64,000 nt of DNA, taken from positions 744,001-808,000 of the forward strand of contig JAALGY010000032.1 in NCBI GenBank assembly GCA_032358165.1, given 5' to 3'. The notes beneath the pieces were generated by a model. It had not been told where the DNA came from. It saw only the letters and a program-made list of their open reading frames with translations, and searched no databases. Numbering within the stretch: the first letter of the stretch is position 1; every line of letters starts with the position of its first letter. This DNA comes from Diplosphaera chodatii. Lineage: Eukaryota > Chlorophyta > Trebouxiophyceae > Prasiolales > Stichococcaceae. Positions 24,005 through 39,200 of the stretch are shown piece by piece. The position numbers were made by a program, and so were the translations under genes.

Positions 24005-24223
24005 TGCAGCCGGTGACCCTGGGCCAGCCCCGCAGCTCCGTGGCGCCGCTCCGAAGCGAAAGAGGCCGCTGCAATCGGCACTGGCCGCCAAGTCGCAGAC
24101 GCCAATCTGCTTCCTGCTGCCAGTGCTCCTCAGACGGCTGCGGAGCGCCTCACTGCGCTCTCTTTGGCATTTGGCAGGGGCTTGGCGGCTGTCCCCTGCT
24201 GCTGTTGACGCGCAGGCGCAGCC
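24005..24223. promoter_or_regulatory. 219-bp bidirectional promoter, RPL26 / RPS11
   Basis: This stretch must contain both 5' untranslated regions and core promoters of two cytosolic ribosomal protein genes on opposite strands. It is GC-rich with no TATA box. CCAAT-like cores occur as GCCAATC (about 24100) and, on the other strand, within GCAATCGG (about 24070). A polypyrimidine or TOP-like start was not identified. Confidence 0.6.
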
Positions 24224-25752
24224 ATGGCGACCCTCGTGGGCGACCAGGTGAGGCTGAGCTCTAGTAGCCGCCCTGACTGACAGTCGCATCCGAGCGAGGG
24301 GAGGGTCAGCGAGAGTGCAGGCGGCATGGCAAAGCACACAGCGGGATCACAAGGCAGCACGCAGCTGCTGCTGTTGAGCGCGCTTGCTGGCCAGCTGACT
24401 ACCAGCGCAAGGGTCAGCAACACACCAGGCCAGCACGAGCAGCAAATACCAGTGGGAACTATTCTGGACCGGTAGCTGTGACTGCCGCCCGCAGCCGTTC
24501 TGCAGGCATCTGCAAGCAGCGCCTGCGCATTGTTGTGTGGCAGGCTCGCATCTGCTAGCCATATGCGCGGCGTTGCACAGCACCACGGCTTTCAACTGCT
24601 GCAAGCTCTTGCTCGATGCACGGCTTTCTTCCTCAGCATTTCAGCAGTATCAGTATTCCAGCGATATCTCAGCAGTGGGACACAGCGGGCCGATACACCA
24701 CAAGTCAACTGGACGCAATCGGACGGCGCCATGCTGTGTTTTTGCCTACGGTGTTGTTAAAGACTGATATGCTTGCCCTACGCACATGCAGACCGAGAAG
24801 GCGTTCCAGAAGCAGCTGGGTGTGCACGGCGGCTGGAAGAAGCCGGCACGCAGGACGCCGGGCAAAGGCGGCCAGCGCTACTACAAGAACGTCGGCCTGG
24901 GCTTCAAGACGCCCAAGGAGGCCATCGAGGGTGGGTTCCCGCAGCATAAGGCTGACATATGGGATTCTGGGGCCTGTGTTTGGTTGGCCTCTGCTTGGTT
25001 GCCGTGCACAGCAGACATCATGCTGGCAGTCCACTTTTGTCAAGGACGGTGTGCTGTTTAAGACATGTTCTGCGGCCACAGCACTGCTATGTGCTCATAC
25101 TACCAGGCACTTGGCTTCCAGCACATCATGAGACCTTTTCACCGTCTGCTTCCACCGTGTGTAGGCTCATACATCGACCACAAGTGCCCGTTCACTGGCA
25201 ACGTGTCGATCCGCGGACGCATCCTGTCCGGCACCGTCAAGTCGACCAAGATGAACCGGACGCTCATCGTGCGGCGGAACTACCTGCACTTCATCAAGAA
25301 GTACCAACGGTGTGCAACCCATCTGGCCCAGCTGGTGCATGATCGGCATGCAGATGCATCGTGTCGGTGAGGGACGCCACAGCTTCGTCAGGTGCGAACT
25401 GGTGTAATTCATGTTGTTGTGCTGACGGCAGGTATGAGAAGCGGCACAGCAATGTGGCAGCGCATGTGTCGCCCTGCTTCCGTGTCAGCGACGGTGACAC
25501 CGTCATCATCGGCCAGTGCCGGTGCGTGTGTCACCTACTGGCGTACGTGGTTGTTGCATTGTTGCAGACAGACAGCACGATGTGCTTCTGTAGCGCATCT
25601 GCCCATAGAGCCTGCGCAAGCACGGGGGCAGTCACCATGGGTAACATGGCGGCGTCAACCTCCACTGCAGGCCTCTGTCAAAGACGGTGCGGTTCAATGT
25701 GCTGCGCGTGATCCCGGCGGGTGCCGCCAAGAAGGGTTTCGTCAGCTTCTGA
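24224..25752 (+). CDS. RPS11: 40S ribosomal protein S11 (uS17)
   Basis: Five exons: 24224-24247, 24792-24930, 25165-25309, 25432-25521, 25671-25752; 159 residues, matching the family. The first exon encodes only MATLVGDQ and is followed by a 544-base intron. Then come [112 protein letters not shown] and the C-terminus NVLRVIPAG. uS17 is an early 18S rRNA-binding protein of the small subunit. Confidence 0.97.
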
Positions 25753-26792
25753 GCTGGGTACCGGGCTGGGAGGACGGTGCTTCGTCGATGGGTGAGGTCA
25801 CGGTCAAGGAGGAGATGGCAGGCTGGCAGTCGATATGGAGGCAGACGCTTGCTGCGTACAACCGCAGCTTGTGCATATGTTCAACTTGCAGTGTCGATTG
25901 ACTGTGTCAAGCTTGTAAGTCTCCATCAGAATTCTGACGAAGCTGACCATGGTGCATGCACCACTGCAGTTTTTCTTCCAGTACTTGCATAGGCCTGCAG
26001 CATGCATAGCGCAGAGCTCCTTGGTCACATACCTTCACTTGCATCAATGTGCAGCACCCTGAAGTGATAGCCGATCGGGAAACGTGCACACCGCCATGAC
26101 GATGGAGGCCCCTGTACTTGCCAGGATCCAATGGCTGTCCAGCGAAATAGGAGCAGCTCGACCCGCATGCTTGCCTCTACTTGGTGGCAGGCTGCCGCTC
26201 TCTGCAGCATAGATCAGGCGGTGGCACCACACGTGTACTTACAAGATGGCGTGCACAAGATAAGTCAAATCCACGATCTGCACCTAGCATGCATTTGCTC
26301 CTCACATACTGTTCTGCTGATCATCACAAGCGAGGCGCTGTTCTGGTCCTACACGAAGCCAACAAAATATATTTTTGTTTGGCTGAATTATGCACACACT
26401 AATTGCTCTGCATAACTGCTCTCTCTCTGTCTCAGATCCACTTCTGCCTGTTGTCCTGCCTACACTATCTAAAGTATCCAATCAATCTTTCCAAGCCAGC
26501 CTCATGGGGGCCAGCGCACGTTGCAAAACTGTTTGTTGCAGTTCCAGACTTCGAGCGGCGCACGTTAACATGATGCCTGTCAGCAGTTGAAAAGCTTGTT
26601 TCCACCGCTCCCACCCTGCCGGGTCTCTTGTTGTTGGGCATGCAGCGCACGCAACCCGTGTTGGCGCTATTGCTGGGCGGTCCAACGTGCCTTGCCTCCC
26701 ACTGCCCCTTGCCAGCAACTGTACGCCCACGGCACCCGCGCACTGGATGCAATACTTGCAGCCACGGCAGCTGTTCTGTCAGGACCCTGTCA
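25753..26792. other. Convergent intergenic region, RPS11 / WD40 protein
   Basis: These 1,040 bases lie between two converging 3' ends. An imperfect AT-rich hairpin (AGCCAACAAAA / TTTTGTTTGGCT) lies at 26357-26384. No coding exon or RNA gene was recognised, and most of the region may be 3' untranslated sequence. Confidence 0.4.
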
Positions 26793-29313
26793 TCAGGCGA
26801 GCTGGCCGGCTGCAAAGGTGCAGCGCGCATGCAGATCGACGTCGACACGTGCAATGCCGCCCTCCTCAAGCCCGACAAATAGCGACTTGCCCTGTGGCGA
26901 CGCAATTGGACGAAAGTCAGCAAGCGATAACTTGAGGCACAGGGTCCTGTCTTGCATGTTGCAAGGTACATCAACAGCTGTTGAGACTTCGACAGCTGCA
27001 ACATGCACAATCACTCTAATAGGTACCTGAGGGCTGAAAGCCAGGCCAGAGATGTTATGCTGGTGGCTGCCTGGCGGGTCGAACCTGATCGTCTGCACCG
27101 AGCTCGTGTTGCGCAGATCCACGAGGTGCGCCTGGCCCTACAGCATGAGGATATAGCTCAGACTTCACATGTGAATGCTGGGATCAGAGGCCCGGATGTG
27201 ATGTTGGAAGCCGATGCTGCATGAGTAGCATCAAATCTGTGAATGGCCAGTAGCTGAGACACCACCAACTTCCCAACCATGTGGAGCAGCACCAGCAATG
27301 AGGTAGTGGAAGATAGCAACCGAAGCAGAGCTGCACGGACCTGGTGCTCTGCAATGGCCAGCAGGTGGGCGGCCCCGGGTGCAAACTTCACGCAGCGCGC
27401 CGCCATGGACGTGCGCAGGCTGGCCACCACCTGGGCCCGCAGCATGTACGACACATCAATTGGTCATCATCAGCCGCGGTCAGTGCTGGTGTGCTGTGCA
27501 CCATCTCCAGTGTGGCGCCAGCAGTGGACTCCAGCAACTGAATGGAGGACAGTTGGGTAAGCCTCCAGAAAGTGGGCTAAGGATCCAGACGTCTGCCACA
27601 CAGCTGTTCTGCGCTAAGGAACCATGTATGCTCTGGTTGCCATGCTGCTGCGCACTTCGCCAGTGCGCACGTCCCACAGCGCCGCCAGGCCGTCCTGATA
27701 CACGCCCGCCACCACGTCGCCGGCGGGGGACCAGGCGCAGCACATGCCGGCGTCCCGGCCGGCGCGCCAACACGTCTGTGCCACCCACCCCGCCGGTGCG
27801 GCGCGATAAAAGTACCTGCACCGCCGCATGTAGAGTCTGGTACATACGCTGAGTTGTGCACGCAGACCAGTGCTCCTGTGTATGACACAGAGGTGCATGG
27901 GCGTGTCGACCAGCGTCCTGTGGCGCTGAGGATGCAGGAGACAAGCCAGGCCGGGCCAGCACAGGTTCAGCTGGTGGTGCGTCGGAAGTTCGGCCAAGCG
28001 TGCAAGAATGCTCACAGCTGGGGGGTGTCGCCCACGGCGGCGAGGCTCTGCATGTCGGGGCTCATCGCGGCGTAGTTGATGGGCGTGTCCGTGGGGATGC
28101 ACTGCAGGCGCTCCATTGCCGGCAGGCTGTACACCTGTCACATCCACACATGATGGGTGTTCAGCGAATCAAAACTGCCAAAACTGCCAGCTGAATCAAA
28201 ACTGCCAAAACTGCCAAAACTGCCAAAACTGCCAGCTGAATGTGGGCGTATATATCATGTGAAGACACACAGGTGAAGTGCAAGCTGGGACCCACCTTGA
28301 TGGTGCGGTCATTGTTGCAGCAGAATATCTGCGTCTTGCCTGCACGGCAGAGGACAACTGGTCAGACCCCTCTGAGATTGTAGGTTTCCTTGAGATGGCG
28401 CATTGCAGCTAGAGTGCATTCACAATGTGCCATCGCAGCACCTGTCTGCTCCTTGGCAATGTGCAGTGCGTTGTTGACGCTACCGGCGACGCTGCCCTTG
28501 AAGCTGAACACCCCATCCAAGCCGCGCATGTCCAACTGCCAGGCAGCAGACATGCTGTCAGACATGCGGCAACAACGTGCTGCCTTGACGGCACATGCAC
28601 AGGGCGAGGAGGAGTTGTTAGAGGGCTGGCCCACCTGGCTGCTGGTGCCGCCCGCAGCTATGTATCCTTCGCCAACCGTCATGCTGGACGGCGCAAAGGA
28701 CAGGTCCTGCACCATCGATGACTGCAGGACCCAGCACGACATGTGTCAGGCCACCCACCATCGCGGTGCAGATCGGCAACTGCACAGCCAAGCATGGTGC
28801 ACGACATGATGACAGAGGACACTGCGGCCGCCACACTGCGGTCTGCAGCAACAGGACGGATGGCTGCCACATACCTTCTCAGCCTGCACATCAAATCGGT
28901 AGGTACGGCGCCCGCATACAGTGAACAGCTGCAGCCTCCCAGCATCGTCCTCCACGCAGGACACTAGGTCCCGCAGCTGCCAGTGCTGGATGCTGTTTGG
29001 CCGGTCTGCAAGCATTGCACAGGCCACATCCTGAGAAGCAAAGCGCTGCGCAGGGAGCGGCTGCCCTGTGACTGTTGTGGCTCTGCCGCAACGACCAAGG
29101 AGTGTGGGCCTTGTCACGGCACAGCCGCTGTGGGAGCCCACCATAGGTGCGGCTGTGGACGCCAAAGTGCGAGTCGCCCGCAAAGCTGCAGGGCTGCTGT
29201 GCGCCGTCCTCATCTGGCTGCGCGCGGAAGTGCATGGCGGCTCGGCCCCGATGCAGCAGCCAGACCTGCCGGCCGTCAATGGCGACAACCTCCTCCTCCA
29301 GGGTGGGCAACTC
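26793..29313 (-). CDS. WD40-repeat protein, plant At1g55680-like (5' end unresolved)
   Basis: Exons supported: 29313-29142, 29005-28875, 28706-28635, 28535-28442, 28339-28296, 28134-28016, 27815-27656, 27430-27341, 27137-27027, 26891-26793, all in phase. Key segments are VVAIDGRQVWLLHRGRAAMHF, IQHWQLRDLVSCVED, LSFAPSSMTVGEGYIAAGG, QIFCCNNDRTIKVYSLPAM, NYAAMSPDMQSLAAVGDTPQ, CCAWSPAGDVVAGVYQDGLA and ALWDVRTGEV, then ISGLAFSPQGKSLFVGLEEG. The pattern of a poorly conserved beta-propeller ending in ARCVKFAPGAAHLLAIAEHQ fits a plant/fungal WD40 family of unknown biochemical role. The first exon and start codon could not be fixed; an acceptor at 29357/29358 could extend the first listed exon by LNSSAGCGGLHGRQ. 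Confidence 0.78.
28168..28236 (+). repeat. 9-bp minisatellite in a WD40-gene intron
   Basis: Units of AAAACTGCC occur about seven times, with two interruptions by AGCTGAATC, inside the intron between exons ending at 28296 and starting at 28134. Confidence 0.9.
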
Positions 29314-30441
29314 CTGACGCCCGTGTAGGCCCCCGCACCCGGCGGATGAATTCAGCTGTGGGCGCGCTGTCAAGGCTGCCTCTTACAGCAGTATGCTGAT
29401 GCCGGGCCGTGCTGCGGCGCAGTGACAAAATACTCGTAAGATTGTGGCGTTGCAGTATTGCCATGTGCACACTCACGGCGAAGGTCCATGCACCCAAGAA
29501 GTACCCAAACTATGTGAATGGGATATGCTCCATCATAGTGCTGCTCTCAAGTCATCCTGTCGCCGGACTCTACATTACATGGCAATGCCAAAACGCTACG
29601 AAATGTTGCTTGGCACATCCGAGTCATACATGAACTGCAACTCGTTTGCATGGCACGCGGCAGCTGAAGTCTGCGTCAGTGAACGTTTCTGCACTATACA
29701 CAAGCTGACAGGGAGGGTTACCTTGATGCGCCAAGTGCAAAAACGTCGCGATGAAGTGACCTCTGACTAAAGCCAGCACAGACTGTTGTTGTTTCGTCAC
29801 AGCGCAAGTTTGCACGGCGGGTACAAACCAGTAAGCATCGGAATGTCTGCAGAATCAGGCTGTGCAATATTGGTGTCTTGCCAGGCTGCTACGTGCTGAC
29901 TGCTCCCGCGCAGCACATGTTCGGCAGCTGAGGAAGGCGTGCTAACATCCACGTCAGCATGGCAGCATTCTTCAGGCTGCTGTGCTACAACAACAGCAGC
30001 CACATGGAGGTGGCGTGCCATGTAAGGACACACGCAACGCATTTCCTGCGAACGAACGTTGTCAAAGGACGCGCTGTATGAGTCTTAGCTTGCCCAAGAT
30101 GGAAAACTGTATGATTTCCCACAGCTTTACAACTGTTCTGTTTTTCTAGCAGTCCAGCTTGTCAACATGTCACAATCAACTATGAACAATTCTGAGGAGT
30201 GAGCCCGCTGCTGTTGTGGCGATCCGCGGCGAGATGCTAAGGTACGCATCAGACAGTATGGTATACCACAAGGCAACCATTGACAGCAGGAATTCCCACT
30301 GGCAGCACTAACAGCACATGTGGTGCAGTTGAGGGTCAATAAGCGGTCCAGCCGCAATAGCATGCTGCCATGAGAACCCCGCAATGCCAGCGCTTCACAG
30401 CATTGCTCATGGCCATGTGCGTGGTCGGTGGCGCATGTGAC
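29314..30441. other. Tandem intergenic region, WD40 protein upstream / ATP synthase delta downstream
   Basis: These 1,128 bases probably include the missing 5' exon(s) and promoter of the WD40 gene and the 3' untranslated region of the ATP synthase delta gene. A short start-like exon (ATGGACCTTCGCC then GTGAGT) lies on the minus strand near 29490, but its phase does not fit the next exon. Confidence 0.4.
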
Positions 30442-32477
30442 TTATGAGGCTGCTTCCACCTGCGCATCAGCAGCAGCAATCCCCGCATGAGTCGTGGACA
30501 GTACCATGCAATGTAGATGCGTTCCTGTTTGTACGTTTCCATGGCAGCAAGCACGATGTTGACTTCTACTTGTGCCGAAGCTTCTCCTGACACTCACCAG
30601 CTCGTTGGAGATCTTGTTCAGCTGACCCTTGACGCTGAGGTCGATTTCACTGGACCCGTACTTTACAATGAAGCCGGCGATGAGGCTCTCGTCGATCTGA
30701 GGCTTCAGCTTAATGTTCTTGCTGCCGGTCAGCTCCTGCGGGCACACAAACATGTACACTCAGCTGCAGCGCTCCTCTGCCGTTGCTGAATGCCTCGCAA
30801 TCAGTTTTCAAGTTCAAATTTTGTGTGCATATGAGGTAAGGCACATACCTGCAGCTTCTTTGCAATGAGGAATTGCTGCTCCTGCTCCAGCTGGACTGCG
30901 GAGGTCAGTGTCGCGACCTGCGTGGGCACATGGTGACATAATCTTGGTGAGCACGCTGGTCTTCAGTTGTATAGGTCTCCCTCAAGCACCTCAAGCACCA
31001 ATGTCAAAGTGAGTGGTGACGTTTCTGGTACACTGTTGCAGTCACGATCATATCGGCTCTCTACCTGTGTGTCTGTGATTTTGCAGTACTCGGACTCGAA
31101 TGCTGTGACGATCTCGTCAATGACCTCAAACCGCCGTGCCTGTGGCCGCATCAGCATGGGCATTTAGTCCACATGGGGTTGGTGATGACAAATCTGCACC
31201 ATGCCATCAAAGCCCCTGTGCATCTCGGCGAGGCAGAGGAACAACCTGTGCAGGTAGACAGGTTATTGTTGCGGCGCTCATCAGCAGCTGGCCCTGGTCA
31301 TACTGCAACCGTGTATGGTGCACTGATGCGCAACAGCATGGGATAGATACCTGGACTAGTAGGCCCAGGAAGTTCTGCGTGTGCTGGGAGAAGTCGGAAT
31401 CCTTGCACAGCTTCTCCAGCATTTCCTGCTTATCCTCCTCGGGCACGATCGGGTTGGCGAAGTGGTCCTTCACCTGCGGTTGCAGGGCCAGCGCCTTCTG
31501 TAAGCGCGCATGGGATGTCACATCTGCAGTTGCACATCATGGATGTTGCGGTCATGGGTTGCCCGTCAACGTGCTGTGGCGTGGTTCTGCGAAGTGAGCA
31601 GAGTGGATTTCAGTGCCAGTGTTTCAAGAGGCTTTTGTCTCTTGACGTCCATTTGATTACCTCAGCGTTCTCTGCGAAGATGCTGGCAAGCGCGTCCATG
31701 TCCTGGTGCACCTTCTCCAGATCGTCGGCCTCCGATGCCAGCTGCACCAGCGCGATGGCGTAGTTTCCACCAACGTTCTCAGCGCCGATCTGCGCAATCG
31801 AGTAAGTAATTGCTTTGGAGCTGTCACAAGTCACAGCATGCATGCCCATGCAATATTGACAGCCCCACCCGCCATGCAGCGGTGCTCAGGCTGTACAGCA
31901 ATGGCCATGTGCAGTTTTCGGCCGTGTGCAGTTTTCGCAAGAACAACGGTCAGCCTGAAGGTTATTCTGAAGGTCATCTGTTGTATGTGCCGCAGTGTGC
32001 GCTGCTGCATCAGGTGCTGGAACTGCCACTAAGGGCTTGCTGCCAACGCAACACCACGTGTAATTCTGAGGACAACACTGAAGTCGAGCGTTCCAAAGGT
32101 GATCGTATCAGGAGCAAGGGCTCTTCAGAATAGGATAAGCAGCCAGATCGGTGCTGCAGCAGTGATTCAGAGCCTGCTTGGGTGACCCATCCACTCCAAG
32201 CTTAGAGCATGACGAGCAAGACGTCTTGACGATGTCGAAAGGCTGCGGGCTTCGCGAGACCGTGCACTGCACGTGGGCAGCTCCACCAGTCGAGGTGTAT
32301 ATTATAGAGGAGGATCCCGAAGAAACTGACCTCTGCCACTGCCTGCCGCCTTTGCGATCGGCTGTGCTGCCTCCTGCACGCCAGGGGCGCCGCTGTGCGC
32401 AGGGTAGCGCCCTTGAAAGAGCTGCGGGCGAACACACGGCACCCTGCGCTCAGGCGGCTGCACATCACGCCGTTCAT
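30442..32477 (-). CDS. ATPD: Chloroplast ATP synthase delta subunit (OSCP/delta family)
   Basis: Seven exons: 32477-32331, 31789-31661, 31497-31351, 31139-31065, 30917-30849, 30735-30598, 30459-30442; 240 residues. The first exon is a typical transit peptide, rich in Ser, Arg and Ala and poor in acids (MNGVMCSRLSAGCRVFARSS). The mature region shows GGNYAIALVQLASEADDLEK, DHFANPIVPEEDKQEMLEKL, ARRFEVIDEIVTAFESEYCK and the C-terminal signature IDESLIAGFIVKYGSSEIDL with GQLNKISNEL. The delta subunit clamps the stator to the top of CF1. The last exon encodes just VEAAS and the stop. It is head to head with the tyrosyl-tRNA synthetase gene. Confidence 0.95.
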
Positions 32478-33338
32478 GCTGTCGTCCACAGCTGATCGCA
32501 GCTTAGGATTTGTACAGCCGAATGAGCAGCGGGCGTGCAACGATCACGGGGTGGAGGGAACGGCTTGAGTTCCTGGCCGGCACTTTATCCTCCACAATTC
32601 TATGGGTAGCCACTAGAGAACCGGCAGGCATGCTGCACAAGGCGGCCTTGGCAAGGCCGATCGCCGTGTGCAGCCTGCGTGCCTTCCTTGCAATTGCCAG
32701 CCGTTAGCCATTGTGCGGACGTGTGCATTGGCTAAGGGCAGCTACACGCTCAGAAGCTGCTTGCCGGATTGGTGTCCGCATCCGGAACTTCAGTGTAGTG
32801 ATTGCTGTGCTCCATTGTGCCAGGCACGCGTTATGTTGACAGCACATGCATATGTAGATTCATAACGTAACACAGAGTTGCACCTATGCAGCCGCACTGA
32901 AGGCGGCCATTGCCTGAGCAAGCTTGGCAAGCAGCGGCACTGGCCAGCTGGACCGTACCATCCAGACGTTGATGGCTGCCGCACAGCGGTTGGCCTTGCA
33001 CCGTGGCGAGGCGGTGCACGCCTGCCGCTTGCTGGCTCCGACGCTGCTGCGCAGGCGTGCATGGCTTGTTGGACAGACTCGCAGCTGTGCAGCTGCGGCT
33101 GCACATGCACAGCATGCGCGTCAGCAGCTGCCATCGCACCGCTGGAGATGGCAAGCGCCACTCGCAGCTACGTGCAACAGTCATGCCCATGAGACGTCGG
33201 CCACAGGCTCTCGATGGCATCGGCAACGCAGCGTCACAGCAGCAGCAGCAGCAGCCCCGGCAGCAGAGCAAGCTGCTGATAAGTCCGGTGATTGCTCGTT
33301 TGATGCTACAGATGTCCCACACATGTCTACCACCCGAG
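32478..33338. promoter_or_regulatory. Divergent intergenic region, ATPD / TyrRS
   Basis: These 861 bases separate two divergent genes for organelle proteins and should hold both promoters. A frame that runs upstream of the TyrRS start remains open to about 33003, so a longer N-terminus is possible, but its composition does not look like a conserved domain. Confidence 0.4.
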
Positions 33339-36066
<2,728 letters not shown>

Positions 36067-36234
36067 TCGGTGCTCTAAACTACTGGGAGTTCAGCCGAGT
36101 CAAGGGAGCATCCAGCCAAGCAGCACTTGACATGACGGTCAGACAACAAAACCACCGACGTCTGTGTGCGGCACCTCCCATCGCCAGCAACACTGCCTTC
36201 TCTGGACTTCGCCCGACTGCAAGCCCCTGCTGGC

Positions 36235-39200
36235 TCATCTCCGCAGCTCCGCTAGTGCCGCAGCTGCACGCGAGCTGCCTTTGGGCTTCTTCCGCCGCAC
36301 CTTGCCTGCTGGCACCTTGACAGGCTCGTTCATTGCCGCCATCATGTCCTCGTTGCTCATCATGCCTGCCACGAACAAAACCACTGCGGTCAGCTGGCCA
36401 GGCACTGTGGTCGATGTATGCTGAGCGTCTAAAAGCACTCATACAAGGGTGTGTCAGTGCATGACGGTGCCATCATGCAGAGCACGTATGCAACAAGTGT
36501 GGCACTTAGACAAAGATGAACTGCATAGCATACAGCGCACAGCTCAACGTGTGCAGCATGCACCCAGCCATATCTTACCTCCACCGGACATCTTCATCAT
36601 CTTGGACAGCTGGCCCATGCGGGAGCGCATGCCTGCGTACGCAGTGAGCAGCCCCGACACGTCCACCTCCGTTTTGCCACTGCCGCGCGCAATACGCCGC
36701 CTTCGCGAAGGTGTCTTGGCCAGCAGCTCTGGCTGTTCTCGCTCCTGCGTTTGTCATGACACATGCCATTGGGTGCAAGCCGCAGTGCTTTTCCTATATA
36801 TGGTAGCTGCTGCCACAACAACTGACCAGCAGCCCTCCTTGGCTCCGGCACCTGTGTAAACCGAGGACATCGCACACAAGACCTAGATGCTTGCTGTGTG
36901 AGACAAGCATCGCACTACGCATTAGACAGGCGAGTATGGAAGTCAACCTCAGCGGAGCACAGTTCAACCTCCTCTGGGTGCGACATGCAGTCACCCCGCA
37001 ATGGCACATGGTCCACCAAGCGCATCAAATGCTTGCCTGTGGCGTCATGGATTGAATCATTGCCTCAGACTCCTTGATGCGCTTCTCCGCCTCCGCCATC
37101 TGCTTGTCCGAGATCTTAGCCATGCCTGCACCAGCGGCACAGTTACATCACCATGGTTACTATGCACTACATGTGACAATGTTTCAAGATCTGTACCCAC
37201 TTTGTTTGTGCGATCTTCTGCATCACGTCTGCCACGTTCTGCTGCGCGTAAGCCGCGAATTTGCTGCACGCAGTTTGCGCAACCGAACCCAGACAGTGTT
37301 TGCACCCTGCAGCAAGCACGGCAATAGCATAGCGCACCCGGCATCATCTTCATCATCTGGCCCATGGATCCCATCTGGTTCATCATGCGTGTCTGGGTCA
37401 TGAAGTCGTTGAAGTCAAACTTGTTCGCCATCATCCGCTTCGCCATCAGCTCCGCATCCGCACCCTTGATGTTTTGCTCTGCCTTCTCGACCAGGCTCAG
37501 GATGTCGCCTGCACCACGTAATGAGCGCTTGTTGATACCGAGCTTACGCCGCATACTGGCATACCCAGTGCACTCCTGCACAGATGTGCAAGGTGACGGG
37601 CATGCAGTGCGCGGAGGTTTCTCACTGGGCGCGAGGGGAATATTGGGGCAGACAGGCTGTCTTAGCTATCATGGACAGGTTTGAAGGGCGACAGCATGCC
37701 AGGAAAACTGCTGTCAAATGCTGGTGATGCTCAGGCTTGGCAACAACGGCCAAAGTTTTTTGCCCAACATCCTCCATCAGGTCCAACATGCAGCAGCAAC
37801 ATGACGTGTGTGGATCATGAAGGAGCTACATACCCATGCCCAGGATCCGCGAGGCAATCCGGTCGGGGTAGAAGGGCTCGAGGGCTTCCAGCTTCTCGCC
37901 GCTGCCCACAAACTTGATGGGTCGCCCCGACACCTCCTTCACGCTGAGCGCCGCGCCGCCCCGGCTGTCGCCATCCATCTTGGTCAGGATGGCGCCTGCA
38001 GACAATGAGACGACGAAACTTCACGAGAAGGAGCATGTCACAACACGGTACAGCGGCCAGCCGTATATAGAATCATGGTCACAGCAGCGGACCCATAGAC
38101 AGGCGCCTGGCCTGCAGAGTCGGAACAGTCTCACAAGAGTGACAGGGCAACGACAGACATGCAAGTCGACCGTCCACCGGACCGTCCACAGGACCGATCC
38201 ACCTGTGATGGGTGCTGCCTCGTTGAAGGCACGCACGAGGGTAGCTGCCTCCTGCCCCGTCATGGCATCCACCACCAGCAGCGTGTCGGTGGGCTTGATG
38301 GCCTTCTTGGCCGCTGCCAGCTCGCCCATCAGCCTGTCGTCGATCTGCAGGCGCCCGGCTGTGTCCACAATGACAGCATCTAGCCCCTCCTGCAGGCGGC
38401 ATAGGCATGCGCATGTTGCCGTTACGGCCCTGCTGTACCACAACGGAGTGATGGGCCACGAGGCTCGTTCATGAAGAGTTGGGGTCCGCAGTGCGCCATG
38501 GACATATCGTCATCAAGACAGCTTACCTTCCTGGCCTTCGCCACACCCTGCGCTGCAATCTCATCTGGCTTTGCATCGGTGCCCAGCTCAAACACTGGCA
38601 CATCAATGCGCTCCCCAAGCTTGACCTGCAATGCGAATGGGAAGATGTGTCAGCAACTGCAGCACTTTTGCTTTGGACAGCAGACGAACAAGCTGCACAA
38701 GCAGTATGTAGTGCGCTGTACTGCCGGACAGCTGCCTGTCTGTCAGCGCCGCACCAGCTGATCAATGGCGGCTGGCCTGTACACGTCTGTGGCCACCATC
38801 GACACGCGCTTGCCCTGGCCCTTGAGGTACAGTGCCAGCTTCCCGCATGCCGTGGTCTTGCCCACACCCTGCAGCCCTGCCATGAGGATGACCTGCAATA
38901 CGCAAGGTCCTGACATGTGTTGGAAGGCAGACTGAGTGAATCGACGTTGGCATGTGGCAGGAGGGTGAGTGGCTGGGGCGGCATCCGGTGTGCAGCTGCT
39001 CTGGGGCCTCACCTGCGTCTGGCCGGGCTTCACCTCCACGAGGCCCTCCTGCTGGCCACCCATCAGCTCCACCAGCTGGTCGTTGACGACCTTGACCAGC
39101 TGCTGGTCGGGGCGCACGCCCTTGAGCACCTTCACGCCGAGCGCCGCCTGCTCCACGCGCCCCACAAACCGCCGCACCACTGGCAGGCTCACCTGCAGCA

